From NCBI GenBank assembly GCA_947165615.1, contig CAMVBD010000084.1, positions 1 through 6,503 of the forward strand: 6,503 nt of DNA. The letters are read 5' to 3'. The notes below the pieces were generated by a model. It made no database searches and was not told where the DNA came from. It saw only the letters and a list, made by a program, of their open reading frames with translations. Source of the DNA: an uncultured Clostridia bacterium. GTDB lineage: Bacteria > Bacillota > Clostridia > Oscillospirales > Acutalibacteraceae. Every line of letters starts with the position of its first letter. The stretch's first letter is position 1. Position numbers and translations under genes: made by a program. Positions 1 through 5,894 of this stretch are shown here, piece after piece.

Positions 1-13
1 AATACAAAATACA

Positions 14-45
14 AAATTTTGGGACCTGCGGTCGGCATTTTAAAA
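14..45 (+). repeat. Hairpin motif, copy 1
   Basis: This has the layout AAATTTT, then GACC-TGC-GGTC (a 4-bp stem with a 3-base loop, 23-33), then TTTTAAAA (38-45). The same layout recurs at 103-131 with a different but still paired stem. It lies within the inverted repeat at 1-81. No function can be assigned. Confidence 0.45.
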
Positions 46-67
46 TGGGGTATGGGGCTCCTATATT
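39..67 (+). promoter_or_regulatory. Weak sigma-A-like promoter candidate
   Basis: TTTAAA at 39-44 (4 of 6 against TTGACA) and TATATT at 62-67 (5 of 6 against TATAAT) are separated by 17 bases. Transcription would start near 74 and give a leader of about 60 nt before the first gene. There is no extended -10 element, and the region is AT-rich, where chance matches are common. It is simply the best-spaced candidate in the non-coding leader; transcription could equally come from upstream of the window. Confidence 0.27.
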
Positions 68-102
68 TTGTATTCTGCATTTTGCAATCCGCATCATGCC
101 GT

Positions 103-131
103 AAATTTTCCTGGCCTACGGCCTTTTAAAA
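103..131 (+). repeat. Hairpin motif, copy 2, abutting the first start codon
   Basis: AAATTTT (103-109) is followed by GGCC-TAC-GGCC (113-123) and TTTTAAAA (124-131), matching copy 1 at 14-45 in order and orientation. The A-T pair in the copy 1 stem (24/32) is replaced by a G-C pair here (114/122), so the 4-bp stem is kept although the bases differ. An alternative 6-bp stem is GCCGTA (98-103) with TACGGC (117-122). The motif ends 3 bases before the ATG at 135 and occupies the place where a Shine-Dalgarno sequence would normally be. Confidence 0.42.
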
Positions 132-134
132 ACC

Positions 135-1775
135 ATGAACACACTTTTTTTCAAAATCACCGATCCGAATATTCAGACCTCCGAAATCGAACGCGCCGCC
201 GGACTGATCAAAGCGGGCGAAGTCGTCGCCATGCCGACGGAAACCGTCTACGGGCTTGCGGCGAACGCCTTCGATCCCGCGGCGGTCCGAAAGATCTTTG
301 CCGCAAAGGGCCGCCCGCAGGACAACCCTCTGATCGTCCATATCGCCGAGGTCGAAGACCTTTACGCCCTTGCCGCCGACGTGCCCGAGGCCGCGCTGGA
401 GCTGTTCCGGACCTTTGCGCCGGGACCTCTGACCGTCATCCTGCCCAAAAAGGACACCGTGCCGGACGAAGTCAGCGCCGGCCTTCCGACCGTCGCCGTC
501 CGGATGCCCAGCCACCCCGTGGCGCGGGCGCTGATCCGGGCTGCCGGCGTGCCGCTGGCGGCGCCGTCGGCGAATTTGTCCGGCTTCCCCTCCCCCACCA
601 ACGCCGAGGACGTGTTGGACGACATGACCGGACGCGTCGCCTGCATACTGGATGGCGGTCCCTGCGGCTTTGGGATCGAATCCACGGTCGTGACGCTCGC
701 CTCCACCCCGCCGCGCCTTTTGCGCCCGGGCGTTGTGACCGTTGAGGACCTTGAACGGGTGCTGGGTCACGTGGACGTGGATGAAGCCGTGCTCTCCCCC
801 TTAAAAGCCGGAAAACAGGCGGCGTCCCCCGGCATGAAGTACCGGCACTACGCGCCGAACGCCTCGATCACCGTCGTAAAGGGTACGCTTCCGGACTTTT
901 TGCTCCGTCTGGAAGCAGAGAAAAACCGGTACGACCACGCCCTTGTGTTTGAGGAGGACCTGCCCTTTGTTTCGCTTCCCGCCGTGACCATGGGAAAGCG
1001 AAGCGACCCCCTGACGCAGACGCCGCGCCTGTTTGACGCGCTGCGGGAACTGGACAAAGCCGGCGCAAAGCGCGTGCTCTCCGCCGCCCCGGCGCCCGTG
1101 GGCGTGGGACTCGGCGTGTGCAACCGCCTGTACCGGGCGGCGGGCTTTACGTTTGCCGAGCCCATCAGACGCGGAAAGATCCTCGGCGTGTGCGGCGGGA
1201 CCGGCTCCGGGAAAAGCGTCGTCAGCCGGTTTTTGGAACAGGAAGGCGCCGTGATCGTGGACGCGGACAAGATCGCAAGAGAGATCGTAGCCCCCGGAAG
1301 CCCGGCGCTCACTTCCCTTTCGGACGCCTTCGGCGCGGATATCATCGCACCGGACGGGACGCTGGATCGCCCGCTGCTTGCAAAACGCGCGTTCTCGACC
1401 GAGGACGGCGCAAAAAAGCTGTCCGCCATTACCCACCCCGCCATTGTAGACCGGACCGTCGAACGGGCGCTTTCCATCGTAAAAACCGGAAAAACCGCCG
1501 TCGTCGACGCGCCCCTGCTTTACACCGCGAACCTCGATCTGATTTGCGACAAGGTCGTCAAGGTCACCGCCCCGCCGGAAGTCCGGCTGCAGCGCGTTAT
1601 GGCGCGCGACCGCGTGGACGAAGAAACGGCGAAGGCCCGCATGGCGGCGCAGACGGAGGAAGACCGCCTGTCGGACAAGGCGGACGTGATTTTTGTCAAC
1701 GACGCGGACCTTGACGCCCTGCGGGAAAAGGCGGCGGCGCTGCTGAAAGAAGAAAGTCCATCATATATATTGTAA
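135..1775 (+). CDS. sua5-coaE: Fused threonylcarbamoyl-AMP synthase (Sua5) and dephospho-CoA kinase (CoaE)
   Basis: A 546-residue cytosolic protein with two complete enzymes. Residues 1 to about 205 form a YrdC/Sua5 domain, which makes threonylcarbamoyl-AMP from threonine, bicarbonate and ATP for the tRNA t6A modification. Visible motifs are PTETVYGL (34-41), KGR (58-60), APSANLSG (143-150) and ESTVV (182-186). The Sua5 linker SPGMKYRHYAP (231-241) and the C-terminal Sua5 domain (to about 337, NRLYRAAGF) follow. Residues 348-546 are dephospho-CoA kinase, which phosphorylates the ribose 3'-OH of dephospho-CoA in the last step of CoA synthesis: P-loop GGTGSGKS (354-361), DADK (376-379), THP (433-435), DAPLLY (458-463) and a lid/C-terminal helix region around 484-515. 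Both parts have about the usual length of the free-standing enzymes and are joined by only about 10 residues in one frame, with no stop, ATG or Shine-Dalgarno at the junction. The ATG start matches the family N-terminus, but no Shine-Dalgarno precedes it. Both functions are confident; a physiological reason for the fusion is not apparent. Confidence 0.93.
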   Translation: MNTLFFKITDPNIQTSEIERAAGLIKAGEVVAMPTETVYGLAANAFDPAAVRKIFAAKGRPQDNPLIVHIAEVEDLYALAADVPEAALELFRTFAPGPLTVILPKKDTVPDEVSAGLPTVAVRMPSHPVARALIRAAGVPLAAPSANLSGFPSPTNAEDVLDDMTGRVACILDGGPCGFGIESTVVTLASTPPRLLRPGVVTVEDLERVLGHVDVDEAVLSPLKAGKQAASPGMKYRHYAPNASITVVKGTLPDFLLRLEAEKNRYDHALVFEEDLPFVSLPAVTMGKRSDPLTQTPRLFDALRELDKAGAKRVLSAAPAPVGVGLGVCNRLYRAAGFTFAEPIRRGKILGVCGGTGSGKSVVSRFLEQEGAVIVDADKIAREIVAPGSPALTSLSDAFGADIIAPDGTLDRPLLAKRAFSTEDGAKKLSAITHPAIVDRTVERALSIVKTGKTAVVDAPLLYTANLDLICDKVVKVTAPPEVRLQRVMARDRVDEETAKARMAAQTEEDRLSDKADVIFVNDADLDALREKAAALLKEESPSYIL

Positions 1776-1780
1776 AGGAG
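1775..1780 (+). promoter_or_regulatory. Shine-Dalgarno site of the aminopeptidase gene
   Basis: AAGGAG lies 8 bases before the ATG at 1789. Its first base is the last base of the upstream stop codon, so termination and initiation are close together and the two genes are probably cotranscribed. Confidence 0.8.
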
Positions 1781-1788
1781 AAAGACCT

Positions 1789-3192
1789 ATGGCAGAAGAA
1801 AACAGCAGAATCAAAGAACTCAAGGAAAAACTTGTCTACGAACCGAAGCACGCTTCCTACAAAATGGACGCGGAGACGGTCGAGGCGGCGGACTCCTTCT
1901 GCGAGGGCTACATGAGTTTCCTCGACGAAGCCAAGACCGAGCGCGAGGCCGTAACGAAGGCCATTGAACTTGCCCGCTCCAACGGCTTCCGCGAGTACGT
2001 CTGGGGCAAGTACTATGGCCCCGGCGAAAAGATCTATTACAACAACCGCGGCAAGGCCGTGGTGCTGGCGGTCGTGGGTGAAATGGGCCTGTCGGACGGC
2101 GCAAGGATCGTCGCGGCGCACATCGACTCCCCCCGCCTCGACTTAAAGCCCAATCCCCTGTACGAAAAGGACGAGATCGCCTGCTTCAAGACCCACTACT
2201 ACGGCGGCATCAAAAAGTACCAGTGGACCGCCATCCCGCTGGCTTTGCACGGCGTCGTGGTGAGAGCCGACGGCGAGACCGTGCGCGTGAACGTCGGCGA
2301 GGACGAGGGCGACCCCAAATTTGTCATCACGGACCTTTTGCCCCACCTTGCCGGCGAGCAGATGGCAAAGACGCTGGCTTCCGGCGTCGCGGGCGAGGAC
2401 CTGAACGTCCTGGTCGGCTCCCGCCCCTTCGAGCAGACCGAGGACGCCGAGAGCGTCAAGCTCAACATCCTCCATATCCTCTATGAAAAGTACGGCATGA
2501 CCGAGGCGGATTTCCTGTCCGCGGAACTGGAGATCGTGCCCGCGTTCAAGGCCGCCGACATCGGCTTTGACCGCTCCATGATCGGCGCCTACGGCCACGA
2601 CGACCGCGTGTGCTCCTACCCCGCCCTGATGGGCGTGCTGGACGTCGAGAACCCGGCCCACACCACGGTCTGCGTGCTGACCGACAAGGAGGAGATCGGC
2701 TCCGAGGGCAACACCGGCCTCAATTCCGAATACATGACCTATTTTATCAAGGCGCTGGCAAAAAGCGAGGGCCTGGACGGCGAGGAGGTCCTGTCGAAAT
2801 CCGAATGCCTGTCCGCGGACGTCAACGCCGCCTACGACCCCGATTACGCCTCCCAGTACGAGCGCCGGAATGCCAGTTTCATCAACAAGGGCGTCGTCAT
2901 CACCAAATACACCGGCTCCCGCGGCAAGGGCGCGTCCAACGACGCCTCCGCCGAATTCATGGGCAAGGTGCGCCGGATGCTTGACAACGCCGGCATCTGC
3001 TGGCAGATCGGCGAACTCGGCAGAGTGGACGCCGGCGGCGGCGGAACCGTCGCAAAGTACGTCGCCTCCCACAACATCGACGTCGTCGACATGGGCGTGC
3101 CGGTGCTGTCCATGCACGCGCCGTATGAGGTCGTGTCCAAACTCGACGTGTACGCCACCTATCAGGCCTGCGTCGAGTTCTACCGCTCCTGA
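1789..3192 (+). CDS. apeA: M18 family zinc aminopeptidase (aminopeptidase 1 type)
   Basis: A 467-residue cytosolic metallo-aminopeptidase that removes N-terminal residues from peptides. Its length fits the clostridial M18 aminopeptidase 1 group (about 465 residues). Metal and catalytic motifs in order: AAHIDSPRLDLKP with H111; GHDDRVCSY (269-277) with the bridging aspartate; DKEEIGSEGNTG with adjacent glutamates 301-302, one the general base and one a metal ligand; SADVNAAYD with D344; and SMHAPYE with H443. All expected ligands are present, so it should be active. M18 enzymes form dodecameric tetrahedral shells and prefer acidic or hydrophobic N-termini depending on subgroup; the specificity here is not readable. 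There is no signal peptide. The start is fixed by a strong Shine-Dalgarno 8 bases upstream. The gene lies 13 nt after the fusion gene, and its TGA overlaps the next ATG by one base. A role in peptide recycling is inferred from the family; nothing ties it to the replication genes downstream. Confidence 0.93.
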   Translation: MAEENSRIKELKEKLVYEPKHASYKMDAETVEAADSFCEGYMSFLDEAKTEREAVTKAIELARSNGFREYVWGKYYGPGEKIYYNNRGKAVVLAVVGEMGLSDGARIVAAHIDSPRLDLKPNPLYEKDEIACFKTHYYGGIKKYQWTAIPLALHGVVVRADGETVRVNVGEDEGDPKFVITDLLPHLAGEQMAKTLASGVAGEDLNVLVGSRPFEQTEDAESVKLNILHILYEKYGMTEADFLSAELEIVPAFKAADIGFDRSMIGAYGHDDRVCSYPALMGVLDVENPAHTTVCVLTDKEEIGSEGNTGLNSEYMTYFIKALAKSEGLDGEEVLSKSECLSADVNAAYDPDYASQYERRNASFINKGVVITKYTGSRGKGASNDASAEFMGKVRRMLDNAGICWQIGELGRVDAGGGGTVAKYVASHNIDVVDMGVPVLSMHAPYEVVSKLDVYATYQACVEFYRS

Positions 3193-4238
3193 TGCGGTAC
3201 GTCGTCGACCCCCGGGCGCTTACGGGCGTGTTCGTCCTGCCGACGGCAGTTGCCGACCGGTGGCTGAAACTCGCGTCCGGTGATTTTATCAAGGTTTTAT
3301 TGGCGCTCTGCCGCAGGCTGGACGCGCCGCAGTCGCAGGAGGATCTGTCCGCCGTCACGGGGCTTGCCCCCGCGACGGTCTTGGAGGCCCTGTCCTTTTG
3401 GGAGGACAAGGGGCTGCTGACGGCTGAAGAAAACCTCCCCGCTCCCGCCGTCCCTCCCGCAGCGGACGCCCCCGCCGCCGCGCCGGAACCGGAAAAGCCC
3501 GCCAGGGTCGCGGTAATGGAAAAGCCGAACCTGCCGAGTTACGACATGATCTGCAAGCGGACGGCGGAAAGCGAAACGGTGCGCGTGCTGTTTTCGGAGG
3601 CGCAGGGAAAACTCGGGCGCACGATCGGCCCGGCGGACCAGTCGCGGCTTTTGCTGCTGCTTGACTACTACGGCCTGCCGGTGGAGGTGATCCTGACGAT
3701 CTGCGAATACGCGCACAGCCACGGCAAGACCATTTCGCAGATCTATTCCATGGGCATCGACTGGGCAAAGCGCGAGATCGACACCATTGAAGCCGCGGAT
3801 GAGGAATGCAAGCGCCTGGAAAGCGTCGGCACAATGTGGTTCGCCTTTGCCGAAAAGACCGGCATCCGGCTGCCGAAACTCTCGTCCTCCCAGCAAAAAT
3901 ATTTTGAGACGTGGAAAACCGAGTGGCGGTTTTCGGACGAGATGATCCGGCTGGCCTTTGACGAAATGCGGGCGAACACGGATTCCGTCAGTTTTCCGTA
4001 CATGAACAAGGTCCTGTCCAACTGGAAAAAGGACGGGCTCGACACCCCCGAAAAAGTCGCGGCGCAAGAAAAAGAGCGGGCGCTGGAAAAGGAGCGGCAG
4101 GCGGCCGAGAAAAAATCCCCCTACCGGGAGAAAAAGGAGCCGCTTTCCCGCCCCGAGACGTCCTACGATATTGAAGAAGCCCAGCGGCGCATGGAAACCA
4201 CCGTGCCGAAACTCAAGAAAAAGGAGGCTCGAAAATGA
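3192..4238 (+). CDS. DnaD/DnaB-family primosome protein (winged helix plus two DnaB_2 domains)
   Basis: A 348-residue replication-initiation protein expected to help load the replicative helicase at origins or stalled forks. Residues about 10-78 look like the N-terminal winged-helix (DDBH1) domain, with FVLPTAVADRWLKLASGDFIKV-type character. A Pro/Ala-rich linker follows (82-108). A first DDBH2 (DnaB_2) domain spans about 115-200 with a variant motif in which Y185, I189 and W191 are spaced differently from the canonical YxxxIxxxW. A second DDBH2 domain spans about 230-282 and ends in YMNKVLSNW (270-278), which fits the motif with valine in place of isoleucine. The tail (288-348) is strongly charged and helical. 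The order winged helix, DDBH2, DDBH2 resembles B. subtilis DnaB more than the shorter DnaD. It starts inside the preceding TGA (TGATG) with no evident Shine-Dalgarno, so translation is probably coupled to the aminopeptidase gene, and it overlaps the loader gene by 4 nt. Family assignment is secure; whether it is the DnaD or DnaB functional counterpart is inference. Confidence 0.88.
   Translation: MRYVVDPRALTGVFVLPTAVADRWLKLASGDFIKVLLALCRRLDAPQSQEDLSAVTGLAPATVLEALSFWEDKGLLTAEENLPAPAVPPAADAPAAAPEPEKPARVAVMEKPNLPSYDMICKRTAESETVRVLFSEAQGKLGRTIGPADQSRLLLLLDYYGLPVEVILTICEYAHSHGKTISQIYSMGIDWAKREIDTIEAADEECKRLESVGTMWFAFAEKTGIRLPKLSSSQQKYFETWKTEWRFSDEMIRLAFDEMRANTDSVSFPYMNKVLSNWKKDGLDTPEKVAAQEKERALEKERQAAEKKSPYREKKEPLSRPETSYDIEEAQRRMETTVPKLKKKEARK
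4221..4227 (+). promoter_or_regulatory. Shine-Dalgarno site of the helicase-loader gene
   Basis: AAGGAGG lies within the end of the preceding coding region, 7 bases before the ATG at 4235. It fixes the start that overlaps the upstream stop codon by 4 nt (ATGA) and is the strongest ribosome binding site in the window. Confidence 0.8.
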
Positions 4239-5227
4239 TCTACTCCCCCGAACTGTTTCAGGAAGCCCAGGAGATCATAGACGCCCGCCGGCTGGACGCC
4301 GAAGCGGCGAGAAGCGCCCGGGACCGCGCCTTTGACGCCGAGGAGCCGCAGTATCACGTCTGGAAGCAGCGCCGCGCCGAAGCCGCCATGAACGTGGGCA
4401 AGGCGCTGGGCATGCCGACGCGCGAGGAGGCCGTCGCCTATCTCGAACGCCTGCGGGACGACAACCTGAAGGCGCAGGCGGAGATCCGGGCGCTGCTGCA
4501 AAAGCACGGCCTGCCGGAGGACCATCTCGAAGTACATTATACCTGCCCGAAGTGCGGGGACGTCGGCAGCGTCGGGACCAGCGTTTGCGACTGCAAGATC
4601 GCGGTGCTCCGGGATCTTGCCTTCCGCGAGGCCGCCAAAAAAAGCCCGCTGCGCTTTTCGACCTTTGAGGACTTTGACCTGAAATACTACTCTGACGAGT
4701 ATCTGGAAAAATACGGCTGCTCGCCGCGTTCGCGAATGGCGGAGATCCTGTCCCTGTGCAGACAGTACGCCGACAATTTTGACGAGCGCTCCGAAAACCT
4801 GTTTATGACCGGAAACACGGGCCTCGGCAAGACGCACCTGTCGCTTGCGATCGCGGGCGAAGTCATCCGCAAGGGTTACGACGTGATCTATAACTCCGCG
4901 CAGAACCTGTTCAGCGAACTGCAGAAGGAATACTTCGGCAAGCCCGAAACGCGCGGCCAGTACGAAAGCCTTGTGCTCGAGTGCGACCTTTTGATCATCG
5001 ACGACCTCGGCGTGGAGTTTTCGACCCAGTTCACCCGCGCGGAACTCTACAACATCCTCAACACGCGCCTGAATACCCATCTGCCTACGATCATCAGCAC
5101 AAACCTGACGATGAAGGAGATCGAAGACCAGTATTCCATGCGCATTTCTTCGCGCCTGATCGGGGACTTTTTGTGCCTGAATTTTATCGGCGGCGACGTG
5201 CGGCAGGAAAAACTGCGGCGCGGCTGA
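4235..5227 (+). CDS. dnaI: DnaC/DnaI-family helicase loader, AAA+ ATPase with zinc ribbon
   Basis: A 330-residue cytosolic ATPase predicted to deliver the hexameric replicative helicase to single-stranded DNA. Residues 1-95 are helical and charged. A four-cysteine zinc site follows (C104, C107, C118, C120; CPKCG then CDC), like the zinc-binding N-terminal domain of B. subtilis DnaI. The AAA+ core carries Walker A GNTGLGKT (193-200), Walker B LLIIDDLG (252-259), a sensor 1 region IISTN (286-290) and a probable arginine finger in RISSRL (303-308). All ATPase residues are intact. IstB transposition helpers share this fold, but there is no transposase nearby, and the zinc ribbon plus the overlapping DnaD-family gene argue for the replication role. 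The start is set by AAGGAGG 7 bases upstream. The symbol follows B. subtilis usage; many annotations call the same family DnaC, a name that in B. subtilis means the helicase itself. Confidence 0.9.
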   Translation: MIYSPELFQEAQEIIDARRLDAEAARSARDRAFDAEEPQYHVWKQRRAEAAMNVGKALGMPTREEAVAYLERLRDDNLKAQAEIRALLQKHGLPEDHLEVHYTCPKCGDVGSVGTSVCDCKIAVLRDLAFREAAKKSPLRFSTFEDFDLKYYSDEYLEKYGCSPRSRMAEILSLCRQYADNFDERSENLFMTGNTGLGKTHLSLAIAGEVIRKGYDVIYNSAQNLFSELQKEYFGKPETRGQYESLVLECDLLIIDDLGVEFSTQFTRAELYNILNTRLNTHLPTIISTNLTMKEIEDQYSMRISSRLIGDFLCLNFIGGDVRQEKLRRG

Positions 5228-5255
5228 CCGAACTTACAGAAAGAAGAGACGTCCT

Positions 5256-5801
5256 ATGAAAAAACCAATCTGTCTGATCCTTACGGCCCTTATGGCTTTT
5301 GTTCTGCTCTTTTCGGCGTGCGCCGGGACGGAACGGGAGACCGGGACCGACCCCGCGGACGAGAGCATGACGGAAGAGACGACAAGCGCCGAGCCCGACC
5401 CCACCTATCCGTCCGTTGACGTTGCCCAAATGCCGAACCCCATGGCGCCCGCCGACTCCCCTGCCGCGTTTGCGGAACTCGGGATCGCCATCGACGCGCC
5501 GGACGGCGCCGAAAACACGTCCTATTACGTCATCAGCGGCCAGATCGCCGAGGTCAACTTCCTGCTTGACGGCAAGGGCTACTGCCTGCGCGCCTCCAAA
5601 GTCGACGGCGACATCGCGGGGCTTTACGGCGAGGAGAAAGCCGAAACGCTTTCGGACGGCGCGGTGCTGACCGTGATCAGCGCCGGCGAAGCCGAATGGC
5701 TGCGCCTGACCTGGGACAAGGACGACGTCCACTACGCGCTGACAAACACCGACGGAGCCGGACGCGACGCGCTGCTGGCCGTATACGACGCCGTGAAATA
5801 A
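5256..5801 (+). CDS. Small secreted lipoprotein of unknown function
   Basis: A 181-residue protein that begins with a lipoprotein signal peptide: basic MKK, a hydrophobic stretch (about 5-20) and a lipobox LFSAC with C22 as the predicted lipidated residue; phenylalanine at -3 is slightly off consensus. A disordered Glu/Asp/Thr/Pro linker follows (23-58). The remainder (about 59-181) reads as a compact, acidic, mostly beta domain with NPM near 61-63, then SYYVISGQIAEVNFLLDG and GDIAGLYG segments. I recall this general pattern from uncharacterised lipoproteins of gut Clostridia but cannot name a family or function. A second cysteine is at 110. A weak Shine-Dalgarno (AGAAGAG, about 5242-5248) lies 7 bases before the ATG. 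It is the last gene before the terminator, 28 nt after the loader gene. It should sit on the outer face of the cytoplasmic membrane. Confidence 0.8.
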   Translation: MKKPICLILTALMAFVLLFSACAGTERETGTDPADESMTEETTSAEPDPTYPSVDVAQMPNPMAPADSPAAFAELGIAIDAPDGAENTSYYVISGQIAEVNFLLDGKGYCLRASKVDGDIAGLYGEEKAETLSDGAVLTVISAGEAEWLRLTWDKDDVHYALTNTDGAGRDALLAVYDAVK

Positions 5802-5814
5802 CAGAGAACAAACG

Positions 5815-5858
5815 AAAAAGACCCCCTTCCGAAAAACCGGAAGCAGGGGCCTTTTTTT
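5815..5858. terminator. Bidirectional intrinsic terminator between convergent genes
   Basis: AAAAAG (5815-5820) pairs with CTTTTT (5851-5856), CCCC (5822-5825) with GGGG (5846-5849), and TTCCG (5827-5831) with CGGAA (5838-5842), with a small internal loop and the terminal loop AAAAAC. The + strand ends in seven T residues (5852-5858), and the - strand reads out into five T residues, so the hairpin can stop both the lipoprotein operon (stop codon ends at 5801) and the seryl-tRNA synthetase gene (stop at 5895-5897). Confidence 0.85.
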
Positions 5859-5894
5859 ATGCCAGACGGAACGGCTGCCCCGCCGGAACTCTCT

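Larger units (their letters stand above)
1..81. repeat. Imperfect inverted repeat made of 7-base units
   Basis: Bases 1-17 are two copies of AATACAA followed by AAT, so the 10-mer AATACAAAAT occurs at 1-10 and again at 8-17. Its exact reverse complement lies at 65-74. Aligning 1-17 against 65-81 gives 15 complementary positions of 17, enclosing 47 bases. The right side continues as degenerate 7-base units (TGTATTC, TGCATTT, TGCAATC, CGCATCA, positions 69-96). The left arm starts at the window edge, so the element may extend further upstream. It is AT-rich against GC-rich surrounding genes. It may be a small dispersed intergenic element or the base of a long hairpin; the sequence alone does not decide. 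Confidence 0.55.

Noticed and set aside
98..122. Terminator of an upstream gene (GCCGTA/TACGGC stem)
   Set aside because: The stem is only 6 bp with a 13-base loop, and the T run after it is short and runs into TTTTAAAA. It is better described as part of the repeated hairpin motif.
68..745. + strand frame opening with TTG ahead of the Sua5 start
   Set aside because: It is an Arg/Pro/Gly-rich out-of-frame reading of the Sua5 coding region with no recognisable motif.
2143..3117. Long - strand open frame (324 codons) opposite the aminopeptidase gene
   Set aside because: It is low-complexity, rich in His, Val, Asp and Gly, as expected from the complement of a GC-rich coding frame, and has no family motif. 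The + strand gene has full catalytic motifs.
4163..5080. Long - strand open frame (305 codons) opposite the helicase-loader gene
   Set aside because: It is antisense to a protein with intact Walker motifs and a zinc site, and has no domain signature or credible ribosome binding site of its own.
4235..5227. IstB transposition helper instead of a helicase loader
   Set aside because: There is no IstA transposase or insertion-sequence end nearby. The four-cysteine site and the overlapping DnaD-family gene fit replication.
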